Positions 17,892-27,324 of a stretch of 40,319 bases of DNA are shown here, in pieces. The position numbers and the translations under genes were made by a program. This DNA is from Candidatus Yanofskybacteria bacterium RIFCSPHIGHO2_01_FULL_43_32. Its GTDB lineage: Bacteria; Patescibacteriota; Minisyncoccia; 2-02-FULL-40-12; GWA2-44-9. Numbering within the stretch: position 1 is the first letter of the stretch; every line of letters begins with the position of its first letter. The stretch spans positions 22,114 to 62,432 of the forward strand of contig MGJF01000003.1 in the NCBI GenBank assembly GCA_001794125.1, written 5' to 3'. The notes below the pieces were generated by a model. The model ran no database searches and was not told the DNA's origin. It was given only the letters and a program-made list of their open reading frames with translations.

Positions 17892-18515
17892 ATGGAGACA
17901 TTATTACTCCCAATTTTTTATATTGTTGTCCTGCTTTACTCCGTGGTTATTCATGAGGTTAGCCATGGTCTGATGGCCGATTCTTTGGGAGATCCCACGG
18001 CCAAGAATCTCGGCCGCCTGACCTTGAACCCTCTAAAACATTTGGACATGTTCGGTTCGGTGCTTTTGCCTCTATTGTTACTCATGATACGTTCACCATT
18101 CATTATCGGTTATGCCAAGCCGGTTCCTTACAATCCGCACAACTTGAATGATAAGAAATACGGTCCGGCCAAAGTCGCCCTTGCCGGCCCGGCTTCCAAT
18201 ATTATCCTTGCTTTGATATTCGGATTGAGCTTGCGCTTAATGCCCGACGTATTTACATCTTCCCTGATACCTCAATTATTTTCTTTTATTATTCTTCTAA
18301 ATCTTGTATTGGCTATTTTCAACCTTTTTCCCATACCGCCGTTGGACGGCCACTGGCTTTTGATGACCTTTCTACCGGCCAGATTCAATGCTCTGAAGGT
18401 CTTTCTTTATAGATATAGCTTACCGCTTTTATTTGTATTTCTAATTTTTATTTTTCCTCTGATATTTCCACTGGTCTCAATTCTCTACAGGCTCATAACG
18501 GGTATTAAGCTTTAA
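17892..18515 (+). CDS. Site-2 protease family (peptidase M50)
   Basis: HEVSHGLMADSLGDPTAKNLGRLTLNPLKHLD; NLFPIPPLDGH; start at 17892 rather than the ORF start 17784. Confidence 0.88.
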   Translation: METLLLPIFYIVVLLYSVVIHEVSHGLMADSLGDPTAKNLGRLTLNPLKHLDMFGSVLLPLLLLMIRSPFIIGYAKPVPYNPHNLNDKKYGPAKVALAGPASNIILALIFGLSLRLMPDVFTSSLIPQLFSFIILLNLVLAIFNLFPIPPLDGHWLLMTFLPARFNALKVFLYRYSLPLLFVFLIFIFPLIFPLVSILYRLITGIKL

Positions 18516-18519
18516 ATAA

Positions 18520-18549
18520 TTGACACTGGCCGTAATTGTTTGATATACT
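18520..18549 (+). promoter_or_regulatory. Sigma70-type promoter for rpsL operon
   Basis: TTGACA - 18 nt - TATACT. Confidence 0.8.
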
Positions 18550-18550
18550 C

Positions 18551-18575
18551 AATAAGACCTAAGGGTCTTATTTTG
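18551..18575 (+). promoter_or_regulatory. Leader hairpin at mRNA 5' end of rpsL (attenuator-like)
   Basis: AATAAGACCtaagGGTCTTATT followed by TTG. Confidence 0.55.
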
Positions 18576-18585
18576 TTATAAATAT

Positions 18586-18996
18586 ATGCCGACATTTAGA
18601 CAGCTTTTGAAAAAACCAAGAAAAATAGCCAGAGCGAAGACAAAGTCGCCGGCTTTGATTTACGGATTTAATTCTTTAAAGAACAGACCGGTTTATTACC
18701 CGGCGCCGTTTAAGAGGGGGGTTTGTTTATCGGTAAAGACAACCACGCCGAAGAAACCTAATTCTGCTTTGAGAAAGATTGCAAGGGTCAGATTGACCAA
18801 TGGGATGGAAGTTACCGCTTATATTCCGGGTATCGGCCACAATCTTCAGGAACACTCGGTGGTTGTATTGCGAGGCGGAAGAGTCAAGGATTTGCCCGGT
18901 GTGCGTTATCATATAGTAAGAGGCGTTTTGGACTCTTCGGGAGTTGAAGGCCGAAAACAACAGCGTTCTAAATACGGAGCCAAGAAAGCAAAATAA
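18586..18996 (+). CDS. rpsL: 30S ribosomal protein S12
   Basis: [62 protein letters not shown]. Confidence 0.98.
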   Translation: MPTFRQLLKKPRKIARAKTKSPALIYGFNSLKNRPVYYPAPFKRGVCLSVKTTTPKKPNSALRKIARVRLTNGMEVTAYIPGIGHNLQEHSVVVLRGGRVKDLPGVRYHIVRGVLDSSGVEGRKQQRSKYGAKKAK

Positions 18997-18997
18997 C

Positions 18998-19465
18998 ATG
19001 AGAAGACCAGTTAAAAAGAAAACACACACAGAACCGGATTTGAAATATTCGAGTCTTTTGGTTGCCAAATTTATAAACAAGATAATGTATTCCGGAAAAA
19101 AGGCGATTGCCATGAAGATTGTGTACGGCGCTCTTGAAAGAGCCGAAAAGAAATTAAACAAACCGGCCATGGAAGTTTTGGACCAGGCCATTGCCAATGC
19201 CGGCCCTCAAATGGAATTGAAATCACGAAGAATCGGAGGCGCCAATTATCAGGTGCCTATTGAAGTCAAGCCGGAAAGAAAAACAACTTTGGCTATCAGA
19301 TGGATTGTTGATTCCGTTCGCGGTCAAAAAGGAAAAGCCACAGAAGAAAAGCTTGCCGAAGAATTAATGAATGCTTTTAATAATACCGGCGGCGCGGTAA
19401 AGAAAAAGACGGATGTTCACCGAATGGCAGAAGCCAATAAAGCATTTGCTCACTTTGCTTGGTAA
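18998..19465 (+). CDS. rpsG: 30S ribosomal protein S7
   Basis: MRRPVKKKTHTEPDLKYSSLLVAKFINKIMYSGKKAIA; VEVKPERKTTLAIRWIV. Confidence 0.96.
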   Translation: MRRPVKKKTHTEPDLKYSSLLVAKFINKIMYSGKKAIAMKIVYGALERAEKKLNKPAMEVLDQAIANAGPQMELKSRRIGGANYQVPIEVKPERKTTLAIRWIVDSVRGQKGKATEEKLAEELMNAFNNTGGAVKKKTDVHRMAEANKAFAHFAW

Positions 19466-19636
19466 AAACTTTTGTGTGCCTGGCTCATTCCGCCAAGCGG
19501 AATTACGAGCCGACGGCACCCTGAAGGGTTTGACTAATTTCTTCGTTAAAATCTCCGCTTAGTCCTCACCATAGTTTACTATGGCTCGGCCTAATGCTCG
19601 ATTTTGCCTCGAACTTAGCCAAACACAGAAGTTTTT
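19464..19636 (+). promoter_or_regulatory. Structured rpsG-fusA intergenic element
   Basis: Closing stem AAAAACTTTTGTGT(19464)/ACACAGAAGTTTTT(19623); internal ATTCCGCcaaGCGGAAT and CCATAGTttACTATGG hairpins. Confidence 0.55.
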
Positions 19637-19640
19637 AAAA
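19594..19640 (+). repeat. Dispersed repeat, copy 2 (related to 4157-4202)
   Basis: ATGCTcgATTTTGCCTCGAACTtagccAAACACAGAAGTTTTTAA. Confidence 0.55.
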
Positions 19641-19677
19641 AGAAGGGCAGGCTCCCGATTAATATTAAAATAATACT

Positions 19678-21783
19678 ATGCGTGACTATGCTATAGATAA
19701 AACCAGAAATATCGGCATCATTGCTCATATAGATGCCGGAAAAACAACCGTTTCCGAAAGGGTGCTTTTTTATACCGGAGTTTCTCATAAAATAGGAGAA
19801 GTTCACGAAGGAGATACGGTTATGGATTGGATGGAACAGGAGAGAGAAAGAGGAATTACCATTACCTCGGCCGCCACGACTGCTTTCTGGACCCCGTTGG
19901 GATTGCCTAAAAATAAAGATAACGAATATAAATTTAACCTTATTGATACGCCGGGCCATATTGATTTTACCGTTGAAGTAAAACGCTCTTTGAGAGTATT
20001 GGACGGAGCGGTTGTGGTTTTTGACGGAGTGGCCGGGGTGGAGCCGCAGTCGGAAACGAATTGGCGCTATGCCGACGATTACAAAGTGCCGAGGATTTGT
20101 TTTATCAACAAGTTGGACCGCCTCGGCGCTTCTTTCGAAAGATCTTACCAGTCCATTCTTGCTCGGTTGACTCCCAATGCCGTCAGAATGCAGATACCCG
20201 ACGGAGAAGAGGACCAGTTTAAGGGAGTGGCCGATCTTTTGACCCAGAAATATTATGTTTTTGAAGGCGAGCACGGAGAAAGAGTGCTTGAACAACCGAT
20301 TCCGGAACACATCGCGGGAAAAGTAAAAGAGCTTCACGGGGTTTTAGTTGAGAAGATCGTTGAGAACGATGACGAGGCCATGAGCCAATATCTTGAAGGA
20401 AAAGAAATCCCGGCAGAAAAATTAAAAGAAATTTTGAGAAAAGCTACTATTGAGAATAAAATAGTTCCAGTTTTTACCGGTTCGGCCCTTAAAAACAAGG
20501 GAGTTCAATTCATGCTTGATGCCGTTGTTTATTATCTGCCTTCGCCGGTTGATTTGCCTCCTTTAATGGCGCATGACGCCAAAACAGGTGAAGAAGTAAG
20601 ATGCGAACCATTAGACGACACTCCTTTTGCGGCCCTTGCTTTTAAGGTTGCCACTGACCCCTACATGGGCCAGCTGACATTCTTCCGTGTTTATTCCGGG
20701 ACTTTAAATACCGGGTCTTATGTATTGAATACAACAAGCAATCAGCAGGAGCGCATCAGCCGCTTAGTCCGGATGCATGCTAATGAAAGAAAAGAAATTA
20801 AAGACGTATTGGCCGGAGATATTGTGGCAACAGTAGGAATGAAAGCCACAAGAACAGGAGACACTCTTTGCGATCCCGACCATCCGGTTGTTTTGGAGAG
20901 AATTGAATTTCCGGAACCGGTTATTTCTTTGCGCATAGAACCGAAGACCAAAGCCGACCAGGAAAAGATGGGTATATCTTTGAAAAAATTATCAGACGAA
21001 GACCCGACTTTCAAAATAAGGAGCGACGAAGAAACCGCGGAAACAATTATTTCCGGAATGGGAGAATTGCACTTGGAAATTATCGTTGACCGCATGAAGA
21101 GAGAATTCGGGGTCAATGTAAATGTCGGCCGGCCGCAGGTTGCCTACAAAGAGACAATTTCCGACAAATCCCAAGCTGAAGGCAAATATATCAAACAATC
21201 CGGAGGCCGCGGACAATACGGCCATGTTTGGCTGCGCGTTGAACCGAAAGAACGGGGAGCCGGATTTGAATTTATTGATGCCATCAAAGGCGGATCCATT
21301 CCCGAAGAATTTATTACCCCGGTTGAAAAAGGTGTTAAAGAGGCGTTGGACAAGGGAGTTATCGCCGGTTTTCCGGTGGTAGATATGCAAGTTACTTTAT
21401 ACGACGGTTCTTACCATGAAGTCGACTCGTCTGAAATTGCTTTCAAAATTGCCGGAACTATGGCGCTTCAGGAGGCCATCAAAAGAGCAAAACCCATCCT
21501 GCTGGAACCTATCATGAAGGTTGAGATTATCGTCCCCGATTCTTTTATGGGTGAGGCCACCGGAGATATCGCGTCACGAAGAGGCCAAGTATTAGGTATT
21601 AACGACAGGAGTCCGATGAATTTGAAGGTCATTGACGCCAGAGTTCCATTGTCGGAAATGTTCGGTTACGCTACTTCGGTAAGGTCCTTGACTGAAGGAC
21701 GCGGCACGTTTAATATGGAATTCGACCACTACGAACCCGTGCCGAATAATATGGTTGAACTTATCAAAGAAGGAAAGAAATAG
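19678..21783 (+). CDS. fusA: Elongation factor G
   Basis: NIGIIAHIDAGKTTVSERVLFYTG; ERERGITITSAATTAFW; DTPGHIDFTVEV. Confidence 0.98.
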   Translation: MRDYAIDKTRNIGIIAHIDAGKTTVSERVLFYTGVSHKIGEVHEGDTVMDWMEQERERGITITSAATTAFWTPLGLPKNKDNEYKFNLIDTPGHIDFTVEVKRSLRVLDGAVVVFDGVAGVEPQSETNWRYADDYKVPRICFINKLDRLGASFERSYQSILARLTPNAVRMQIPDGEEDQFKGVADLLTQKYYVFEGEHGERVLEQPIPEHIAGKVKELHGVLVEKIVENDDEAMSQYLEGKEIPAEKLKEILRKATIENKIVPVFTGSALKNKGVQFMLDAVVYYLPSPVDLPPLMAHDAKTGEEVRCEPLDDTPFAALAFKVATDPYMGQLTFFRVYSGTLNTGSYVLNTTSNQQERISRLVRMHANERKEIKDVLAGDIVATVGMKATRTGDTLCDPDHPVVLERIEFPEPVISLRIEPKTKADQEKMGISLKKLSDEDPTFKIRSDEETAETIISGMGELHLEIIVDRMKREFGVNVNVGRPQVAYKETISDKSQAEGKYIKQSGGRGQYGHVWLRVEPKERGAGFEFIDAIKGGSIPEEFITPVEKGVKEALDKGVIAGFPVVDMQVTLYDGSYHEVDSSEIAFKIAGTMALQEAIKRAKPILLEPIMKVEIIVPDSFMGEATGDIASRRGQVLGINDRSPMNLKVIDARVPLSEMFGYATSVRSLTEGRGTFNMEFDHYEPVPNNMVELIKEGKK

Positions 21784-21784
21784 C

Positions 21785-21904
21785 TCACACAACCTCTATG
21801 TATGCTGCGTAGCGCACTTTTCTGAAATCTACTAATTTCATAAAAGCACGCTACCTCCGCCGGTTGCTTAGTAAGCAGATGATGACTGGCAATAGGGGTT
21901 CAAA
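21785..21904 (-). repeat. Dispersed structured repeat family A, copy 2 (inverted)
   Basis: Minus strand TTTGAACCCCTATTGCC...AAGCAACCGGCGGAGGTAGCGTGCTTTTATGAAATtagtagATTTCAGAAAAGTGCGCTACGCAGCATACATAGAGGTTGTGTGA. Confidence 0.85.
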
Positions 21905-21972
21905 GTTTCTCTGAAATAAAGTGGGGTGCTGTGTTTGATTTTTATCTTAAAACCTGCGATAATTCCAGTTAA

Positions 21973-24654
21973 ATGGATAAAAACCAGGCTAAACTCACAA
22001 TTCAAAAACTCGTAGAAAAGCATGAGGAAGTTTTAAGGTCCGGTAAGGCTAAAACATACACAGAAGAAGATACTAAAAAGGGATTTATCGTCCCGCTTTT
22101 TTCTGCGCTTGGGTGGGACATGGAAGATAGAAATGAAGTCACATCCGAAGAGCATATTTCTGGCGACAGGGTGGATTATGGATTTTATGTCAATGGCCGC
22201 CCTAAATTTTATTTAGAAGCGAAACCTTTTAAGGCTGATTTGAATAATGCCAAGTATGCCCGACAAGCAATAAAGTATTCTTGGAACAAGGGTGTAACTT
22301 GGGCAGTTCTTACCGACTTTGAAAGTATCAAAGTTTTCAACGCCGATTTTCAGGCAGAAGAACTGGCTCATAGCAAATTCTTTGAAATTTCTTACGACAA
22401 GTATCTTGACGATTTTGATCGCCTTTGGCTTTTATCCAAAGAATCTTTTGAGAATGGTGATATGGATAAAAAGGCAGAAGAATGGGGGAAGTCCTTAAAA
22501 CGAGCATCTGTTACCGACGCTCTTTATAAGGACCTAACGGAATGTCGTAAACTTTTGACTGACAGCTTAAGACGCTGGAATGAAAAAGTGCCGGAGGACT
22601 TGCTTGATGAAGGTGTGCAAAAACTTTTAAATCGCCTTGTTTTTATTAGGGTTTTAGAAGACAGGAATATTGAACCCCAGATATTAAAAACCATTGTGCG
22701 GGAATGGGGGGCGGGGCATTATGATAAAAGTCGGCCTCCGCTCTACTTGTCATTAGTGAAAAAATTTAGAGAACTTGATGTCCAATATAATTCTAATCTT
22801 TTTGATGAGCATCCTTTTGAAACATGGGAAGAACACGACAATTATACCAAAAAAGTCATAGATATTTTATATGGAAAATCGGGATATTATGAATATGACT
22901 TTAAGATTATGCCAGCCGATATATTAGGTGCCGTATATGAGAATTATTTAGGATATAAATTAGAACAATTAAAGAAAGGTAGCAAGATTGGTCAGGACTC
23001 TAAAAAACGCAAAGAGCACGGAATTTACTACACGCCGGAATTTATTGTTGATTACATTATAAAAAACGCGCTTAGGCCAGTCCTGGAACAATGCGAAACC
23101 ATAGATGAGTTGATGAAAGTAAAAGTCCTTGACCCGGCATGCGGTTCGGGGTCATTTCTTATTAAAGCGGTTGATGCCATCTATCAGAGATATTGTGAGA
23201 TGAGCTTTCGCGGTTCGCCTACATATAAAAAAATTCAGATTATCACTCAAAACATTTATGGTGTAGACCTGGATTCACAAGCGGTTGAAATTGCCCGATT
23301 AAACCTTCTTATCAATGCCGTAGAAGAAAAAATTCTTTTGCCTTCGTTAGCGAAGAATATTAAAAACGGCAACTCGCTTATTTCTGGCACGGACGAAGAA
23401 CTCAAAAAATATTTCGGCAATAATTTTCGTGAAAAAAAGCCATTCAACTGGCGAGAAGAATTTCCAGAAGTTTTTAAACGGGGTGGTTTTGATGTCATAA
23501 TCGGTAATCCTCCTTGGGGTGCCAATTTAGAAAGCAATGAAAAAGATTTTTATAAAAATTTATTTGTAACTGGCATAGGTATAGTAGATACATTCGCCTT
23601 ATTTGTAGAGAGGTCTACAAAATTTTTAAAAGATAGTGGGAAACTAGGTCTCGTATTACCAGACATAGTCCTCTTAAAAAATTATCCCAATGTAAGAAAA
23701 TTGATTCTCGATAACTTTCTAATATCACACATTTATTATACGGGTATGGCATTTCAGGGCGTAAATTTAGATTCAGTGGTCTTGATTTTCCAAAAAGAAA
23801 ATCAAGAAAAAATAAGAAATAATAACAATATTTCAGTGCTTATTGATAAAGAAGAGGGCAAGATTAAACAAACAGTTTTTCTTGAAAATAAAGACTATAA
23901 ATTTAATTTGCGTTTAAATCCTATAGTATTAAACTTTAAAGAAAAACTTGATGCATGTTCCATCAAGCTTGGGACTATTTTAGAAATTCACGAGGGTATA
24001 CACTCTGGAAATATAAGAGAAAAATTATTTACAGATTCACAAACATCGGGTAAGTCAAAAAAGCTTCTCTTCAAAGGGGTGGAAATAAATCGTTATTTTG
24101 AAAGCTGGGCTGGAAAATTTGTCAATTACGATAAGAGTGTAATCAATAAAGCAGCTGGCGAATATGCCAATCTAGGCAAAGACGAGTACTTTAGTAATGA
24201 AAAGATTTTGGTTAGAAGGACTGGAGATAAAATTATTGCTACCATAGACCGGGATGGTTACTTTGTAAGTAATAACTTTTTTGTTCTATACAAGAAGAAT
24301 TCGGATGACAAAATTAGCTTGAAATTTATTTTGGCGATACTAAATTCTGGTATAGGAACTTGGTATTTTTTAGCCATACAACCTCGGAAGGGTAAATTGT
24401 TTGCTGAGATAAAAATAAATCACCTTGCTGAAATACCAATACCAAAATTAAACCTTGAGAACAAACACATAGAGATAGTTAATTTAGTCGATCGGATGAC
24501 AGAGCTACAAAAAAATATACACTCCATGGAAGAGAATTCTAACGAATGGGGTCGATTAAAATCTGAAATCGAAAAAACTGATAAACAAATAGACCAAAAA
24601 GTTTACGAATTATACGGATTAACAGACGAAGAAATTAAAATCGTGGAAAAGTGA
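21973..24654 (+). CDS. Type IIG-like restriction-modification enzyme (N6-adenine methyltransferase with N-terminal nuclease-like domain)
   Basis: N-terminal GDRVDYGFYVNGRPKFYLEAK (D..ExK); DPACGSGSFLIKAVDAIY (motif I), IIGNPPWGANL (NPPW); C-terminal target recognition-like region. Confidence 0.88.
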   Translation: MDKNQAKLTIQKLVEKHEEVLRSGKAKTYTEEDTKKGFIVPLFSALGWDMEDRNEVTSEEHISGDRVDYGFYVNGRPKFYLEAKPFKADLNNAKYARQAIKYSWNKGVTWAVLTDFESIKVFNADFQAEELAHSKFFEISYDKYLDDFDRLWLLSKESFENGDMDKKAEEWGKSLKRASVTDALYKDLTECRKLLTDSLRRWNEKVPEDLLDEGVQKLLNRLVFIRVLEDRNIEPQILKTIVREWGAGHYDKSRPPLYLSLVKKFRELDVQYNSNLFDEHPFETWEEHDNYTKKVIDILYGKSGYYEYDFKIMPADILGAVYENYLGYKLEQLKKGSKIGQDSKKRKEHGIYYTPEFIVDYIIKNALRPVLEQCETIDELMKVKVLDPACGSGSFLIKAVDAIYQRYCEMSFRGSPTYKKIQIITQNIYGVDLDSQAVEIARLNLLINAVEEKILLPSLAKNIKNGNSLISGTDEELKKYFGNNFREKKPFNWREEFPEVFKRGGFDVIIGNPPWGANLESNEKDFYKNLFVTGIGIVDTFALFVERSTKFLKDSGKLGLVLPDIVLLKNYPNVRKLILDNFLISHIYYTGMAFQGVNLDSVVLIFQKENQEKIRNNNNISVLIDKEEGKIKQTVFLENKDYKFNLRLNPIVLNFKEKLDACSIKLGTILEIHEGIHSGNIREKLFTDSQTSGKSKKLLFKGVEINRYFESWAGKFVNYDKSVINKAAGEYANLGKDEYFSNEKILVRRTGDKIIATIDRDGYFVSNNFFVLYKKNSDDKISLKFILAILNSGIGTWYFLAIQPRKGKLFAEIKINHLAEIPIPKLNLENKHIEIVNLVDRMTELQKNIHSMEENSNEWGRLKSEIEKTDKQIDQKVYELYGLTDEEIKIVEK

Positions 24655-24720
24655 CCCTATGGGTTTTCTTAGCGTTTCCAAACATGTTTTTGGTCATAGT
24701 ATCGTTTTATACTTATCAAC

Positions 24721-24748
24721 TTAAACTTTCCAGATATTCTGCTAAAAT
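24721..24748 (+). promoter_or_regulatory. Putative promoter for tRNA-like transcript
   Basis: TTAAAC - 16 nt - TAAAAT. Confidence 0.35.
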
Positions 24749-24777
24749 ATTGGCGGTGGTCTAGCTAGATTACCAAT

Positions 24778-24850
24778 GGGCCGGTAGTATTAACAGTTAA
24801 AATAGTTAGCTGATACCTAAAAGATACGGGTGCAAGTCCCGTCCGGTCCA
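24778..24850 (+). tRNA. tRNA-like sequence, anticodon GAU (Ile) if functional; degenerate or tRNA mimic
   Basis: 73 nt; acceptor GGGCCGG/CCGGTCC + A; T arm ACGGG-TGCAAGT-CCCGT; anticodon arm TTAG-CTGATAC-CTAA; atypical D loop and T loop (G at 55). Confidence 0.5.
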
Positions 24851-25002
24851 TACTTGACCTGTGTATATCTCTTGGTATATACTCATAGTAGGTATCAGCT
24901 AATCACTAGTGTTTTTCTTTGAGGTTCTTTAAGGGCTTCAAGGTTTTTATCCATTTCCTTGAAATTCTGGATTTCTTAATTCAGATAAAAACATTAGGCC
25001 TT

Positions 25003-25027
25003 CAGTCCCCGAAAGGGGGCTTTTGGT
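25003..25027 (+). terminator. Terminator-like hairpin
   Basis: AGTCCCCgaaaGGGGGCT followed by TTTGGTCTT. Confidence 0.55.
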
Positions 25028-25063
25028 CTTAACTATCATAGCCCATATCTTATTTCAGGCGAG

Positions 25064-25182
25064 TTTGAACTTTTATTGCCGATTGTTACCTACCACCCAA
25101 CCAACCGGCAGAGGGGGTGTGCTTTTTTAAAATCAGTAGTATTTTTAAAAAGTGCACCCCGCAGCATGCGTAGAGGTTGTAG
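25064..25182 (+). repeat. Dispersed structured repeat family A, copy 3
   Basis: TTTGAACTTTTATTGCC...CCAACCGGCAGAGGGGGTGTGCTTTTTTAAAATcagtagtATTTTTAAAAAGTGCACCCCGCAGCATGCGTAGAGGTTGT. Confidence 0.85.
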
Positions 25183-25239
25183 GGTGCTATCTGAAATGAA
25201 GTTGCATTTTTTTGAATATTTTAATAATATACTCCAGTA

Positions 25240-25566
25240 ATGAACATAGACGAACTAAAAAAATTAGTTAAGCATTCTACGGCGGTTTTAGTGCTGGATA
25301 ACGGAGAGCCGTCTTTTGCGATTTTAAGCTATGAGATGTATAAGGATCTTGTTTTGGGCGGAAAAGAAAAGGAAATCAAGATAAATCACACAGTTACTAA
25401 TGGAATAAGCCAAAAAGAAAACATAATTCCTCCTGCAAAACCCACACTTCCCGACAACGAGCTCGAGATACTAGAAAGGATAAATAAGGATATATTGGCT
25501 TTACAGAGTGAGATAGAGAAAGAGGAAAAATTGGTGGCAGTTGATCCCTCACCTTTCGTGGATTAA
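25240..25566 (+). CDS. Small hypothetical protein, possible Phd/YefM-like N-terminus
   Basis: MNIDELKKLVKHSTAVLVLDNGEPSFAILSYEMYKDLV; weak resemblance only. Confidence 0.5.
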   Translation: MNIDELKKLVKHSTAVLVLDNGEPSFAILSYEMYKDLVLGGKEKEIKINHTVTNGISQKENIIPPAKPTLPDNELEILERINKDILALQSEIEKEEKLVAVDPSPFVD

Positions 25567-25612
25567 TCTTGTCTATGGCATAGTGAATGCATATCCACAA
25601 AAGGTGAGGGAT
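25544..25612. repeat. 20-bp near-perfect inverted repeat between the 108-aa ORF and the tuf promoter
   Basis: ATCCCTCACCTTTCGTGGAT(25544)/ATCCACAAAAGGTGAGGGAT(25593), one mismatch. Confidence 0.75.
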
Positions 25613-25640
25613 TGACTAATCGGCGCCATTCCGCTAAAAT
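25612..25640 (+). promoter_or_regulatory. Sigma70-type promoter for tuf
   Basis: TTGACT - 17 nt - TAAAAT. Confidence 0.7.
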
Positions 25641-25736
25641 AGATATTACGTGTTTAATTAATGTAATGGCCAATAGGATAGATAGCCAATAGTCGAAAAC
25701 TATTTGCTAATCACTATTCGCTAATCACTAAAGCAA

Positions 25737-26939
25737 ATGGCAGGGAAATTTGAAAGAACTAAGCCGCATTTGAATGTCGGCACAATCGGTCATGTTGACC
25801 ACGGAAAAACCACGCTAACGGCGGGTATTTTGCATGTTTTGAATTTAATGAAAGATGACGGGTATTCTGCCCGTGAAGAAGGAGTAGACCAGATCGACAA
25901 CGCTCCTGAAGAAAAGGCCAGAGGTATCACTATCGCTTTACACCACTCTGAATATGAGACGCCCAAGCGCCACTACGCTCACGTTGACGCTCCGGGCCAC
26001 GCCGACTACATCAAAAACATGATAACCGGCGCCGCCCAAATGGATGGAGCGATTTTGGTTGTTGCCGCCACTGATGGTCCTATGCCTCAAACAAGAGAGC
26101 ATATTTTGCTTGCAAGACAAGTTGGTGTTCCCAACATTGTCGTATTTCTTAACAAAGTAGACATGGTTGATGATTCGGAAATGGTTGACTTGGTTGAAGC
26201 CGAAATAAGAGAATTATTGAATAAATATCAATTCCCCGGAGACAAAACCCCGATTATTCGAGGTTCTGGCTTGAAAGCCCTTGAAGCCAAATCAAAAGAT
26301 GACCAGTATGCCAAGCCGATTAAAGAATTGATGGATGCATTGGACACTTTCTTTCCGGATCCCGTCAGAGAAGTTGAAAAACCGTTCCTCATGCCCGTTG
26401 AAGACATATTTTCAATTGAAGGAAGAGGAACCGTTGTAACGGGAAGAATTGAAAGAGGAAAGGTCAAACTCAATGAAGAAATCGAGATAGTCGGCATCAA
26501 ACCGACTGCGAAGACCGTTGTCACCGGTATTGAAATGTTCAATAAGCAATTGGACGAAGGTATGGCCGGAGACAATGCGGGGATACTTTTAAGAGGAACC
26601 AAGAAAGAAGAAATTGAAAGAGGACAGGTTTTGGCAAAGCCGGGCACGATTACTCCTCATACCGACTTTGACGCAGAAATATATGTTTTGACAAAAGAAG
26701 AAGGCGGAAGACACACCCCTTTCTTCAAAGGATACAAACCTCAATTCTATTTCCGAACCACCGATGTTACGGGAGAAGTATTATTGCCGGAAGGAACCGA
26801 GATGGTAATGCCCGGAGACACCATAAGTTTGAAAGTACAGTTGATTGCTCCTATCGCTATGGAAGAAAAGCAGAGATTTGCCATTAGAGAAGGAGGCAAG
26901 ACTGTCGGTGCCGGAGCCGTAACCAAAATTAATAAGTAA
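25737..26939 (+). CDS. tuf: Elongation factor Tu
   Basis: [52 protein letters not shown]. Confidence 0.98.
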   Translation: MAGKFERTKPHLNVGTIGHVDHGKTTLTAGILHVLNLMKDDGYSAREEGVDQIDNAPEEKARGITIALHHSEYETPKRHYAHVDAPGHADYIKNMITGAAQMDGAILVVAATDGPMPQTREHILLARQVGVPNIVVFLNKVDMVDDSEMVDLVEAEIRELLNKYQFPGDKTPIIRGSGLKALEAKSKDDQYAKPIKELMDALDTFFPDPVREVEKPFLMPVEDIFSIEGRGTVVTGRIERGKVKLNEEIEIVGIKPTAKTVVTGIEMFNKQLDEGMAGDNAGILLRGTKKEEIERGQVLAKPGTITPHTDFDAEIYVLTKEEGGRHTPFFKGYKPQFYFRTTDVTGEVLLPEGTEMVMPGDTISLKVQLIAPIAMEEKQRFAIREGGKTVGAGAVTKINK

Positions 26940-26946
26940 TAATTAA

Positions 26947-26978
26947 ATTGAAGCCCCGACGGGTAGTCGGGGCTTCAA
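26947..26978 (+). promoter_or_regulatory. Strong hairpin between tuf and rpsJ
   Basis: TTGAAGCCCCGACgggtaGTCGGGGCTTCAA; no U-tract follows. Confidence 0.6.
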
Positions 26979-26997
26979 AATGTTCTTTTCAAGTAAA

Positions 26998-27324
26998 ATG
27001 GCTAAAAAAACGATAGAAACAAGTCAAAGAATACGAATCAAACTGCGGGCTTATGATAATAAGATCATAGACAAGTCCGCTGCCCAGATCGTTGAAACGA
27101 TTGAAAGATACGGGGGCCACCCGATAGGTCCGGTGCCGTTGCCGACTGAAATAGCGAAGTATACGGTAAACCGTTCGGCTTTCATTGATAAGAATTCCAG
27201 GGAACAGTTTGAGATGAGAACCCACAAGAGAATCATAGACATAGAAGCACCGACACCGAAGATAATTGATGCACTGATGAATTTGAATCTGCCATCCGGA
27301 GTAGATATAGAATTAAAAATGTAA
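26998..27324 (+). CDS. rpsJ: 30S ribosomal protein S10
   Basis: [41 protein letters not shown]; start trimmed from 26980. Confidence 0.96.
   Translation: MAKKTIETSQRIRIKLRAYDNKIIDKSAAQIVETIERYGGHPIGPVPLPTEIAKYTVNRSAFIDKNSREQFEMRTHKRIIDIEAPTPKIIDALMNLNLPSGVDIELKM

Noticed and set aside
24755-25030. tmRNA
   Set aside because: tRNA-like part has its acceptor ends 73 nt apart and lacks typical tmRNA termini or tag reading frame; tRNA-like call preferred.
25678-25733. Short repeated GCTAATCACTA motif upstream of tuf (also near 24898)
   Set aside because: Only 11 nt and AT-rich; too short to claim as an element.
25737-26939. EF-Tu substitutions ARGITI and GSGL in normally conserved ERGITI and GSAL motifs
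   Set aside because: Probably lineage-level variation; not enough to call functional change without an alignment.
26947-26978. tuf-rpsJ hairpin as a full terminator
   Set aside because: No U-tract follows; listed only as a hairpin of unknown role.
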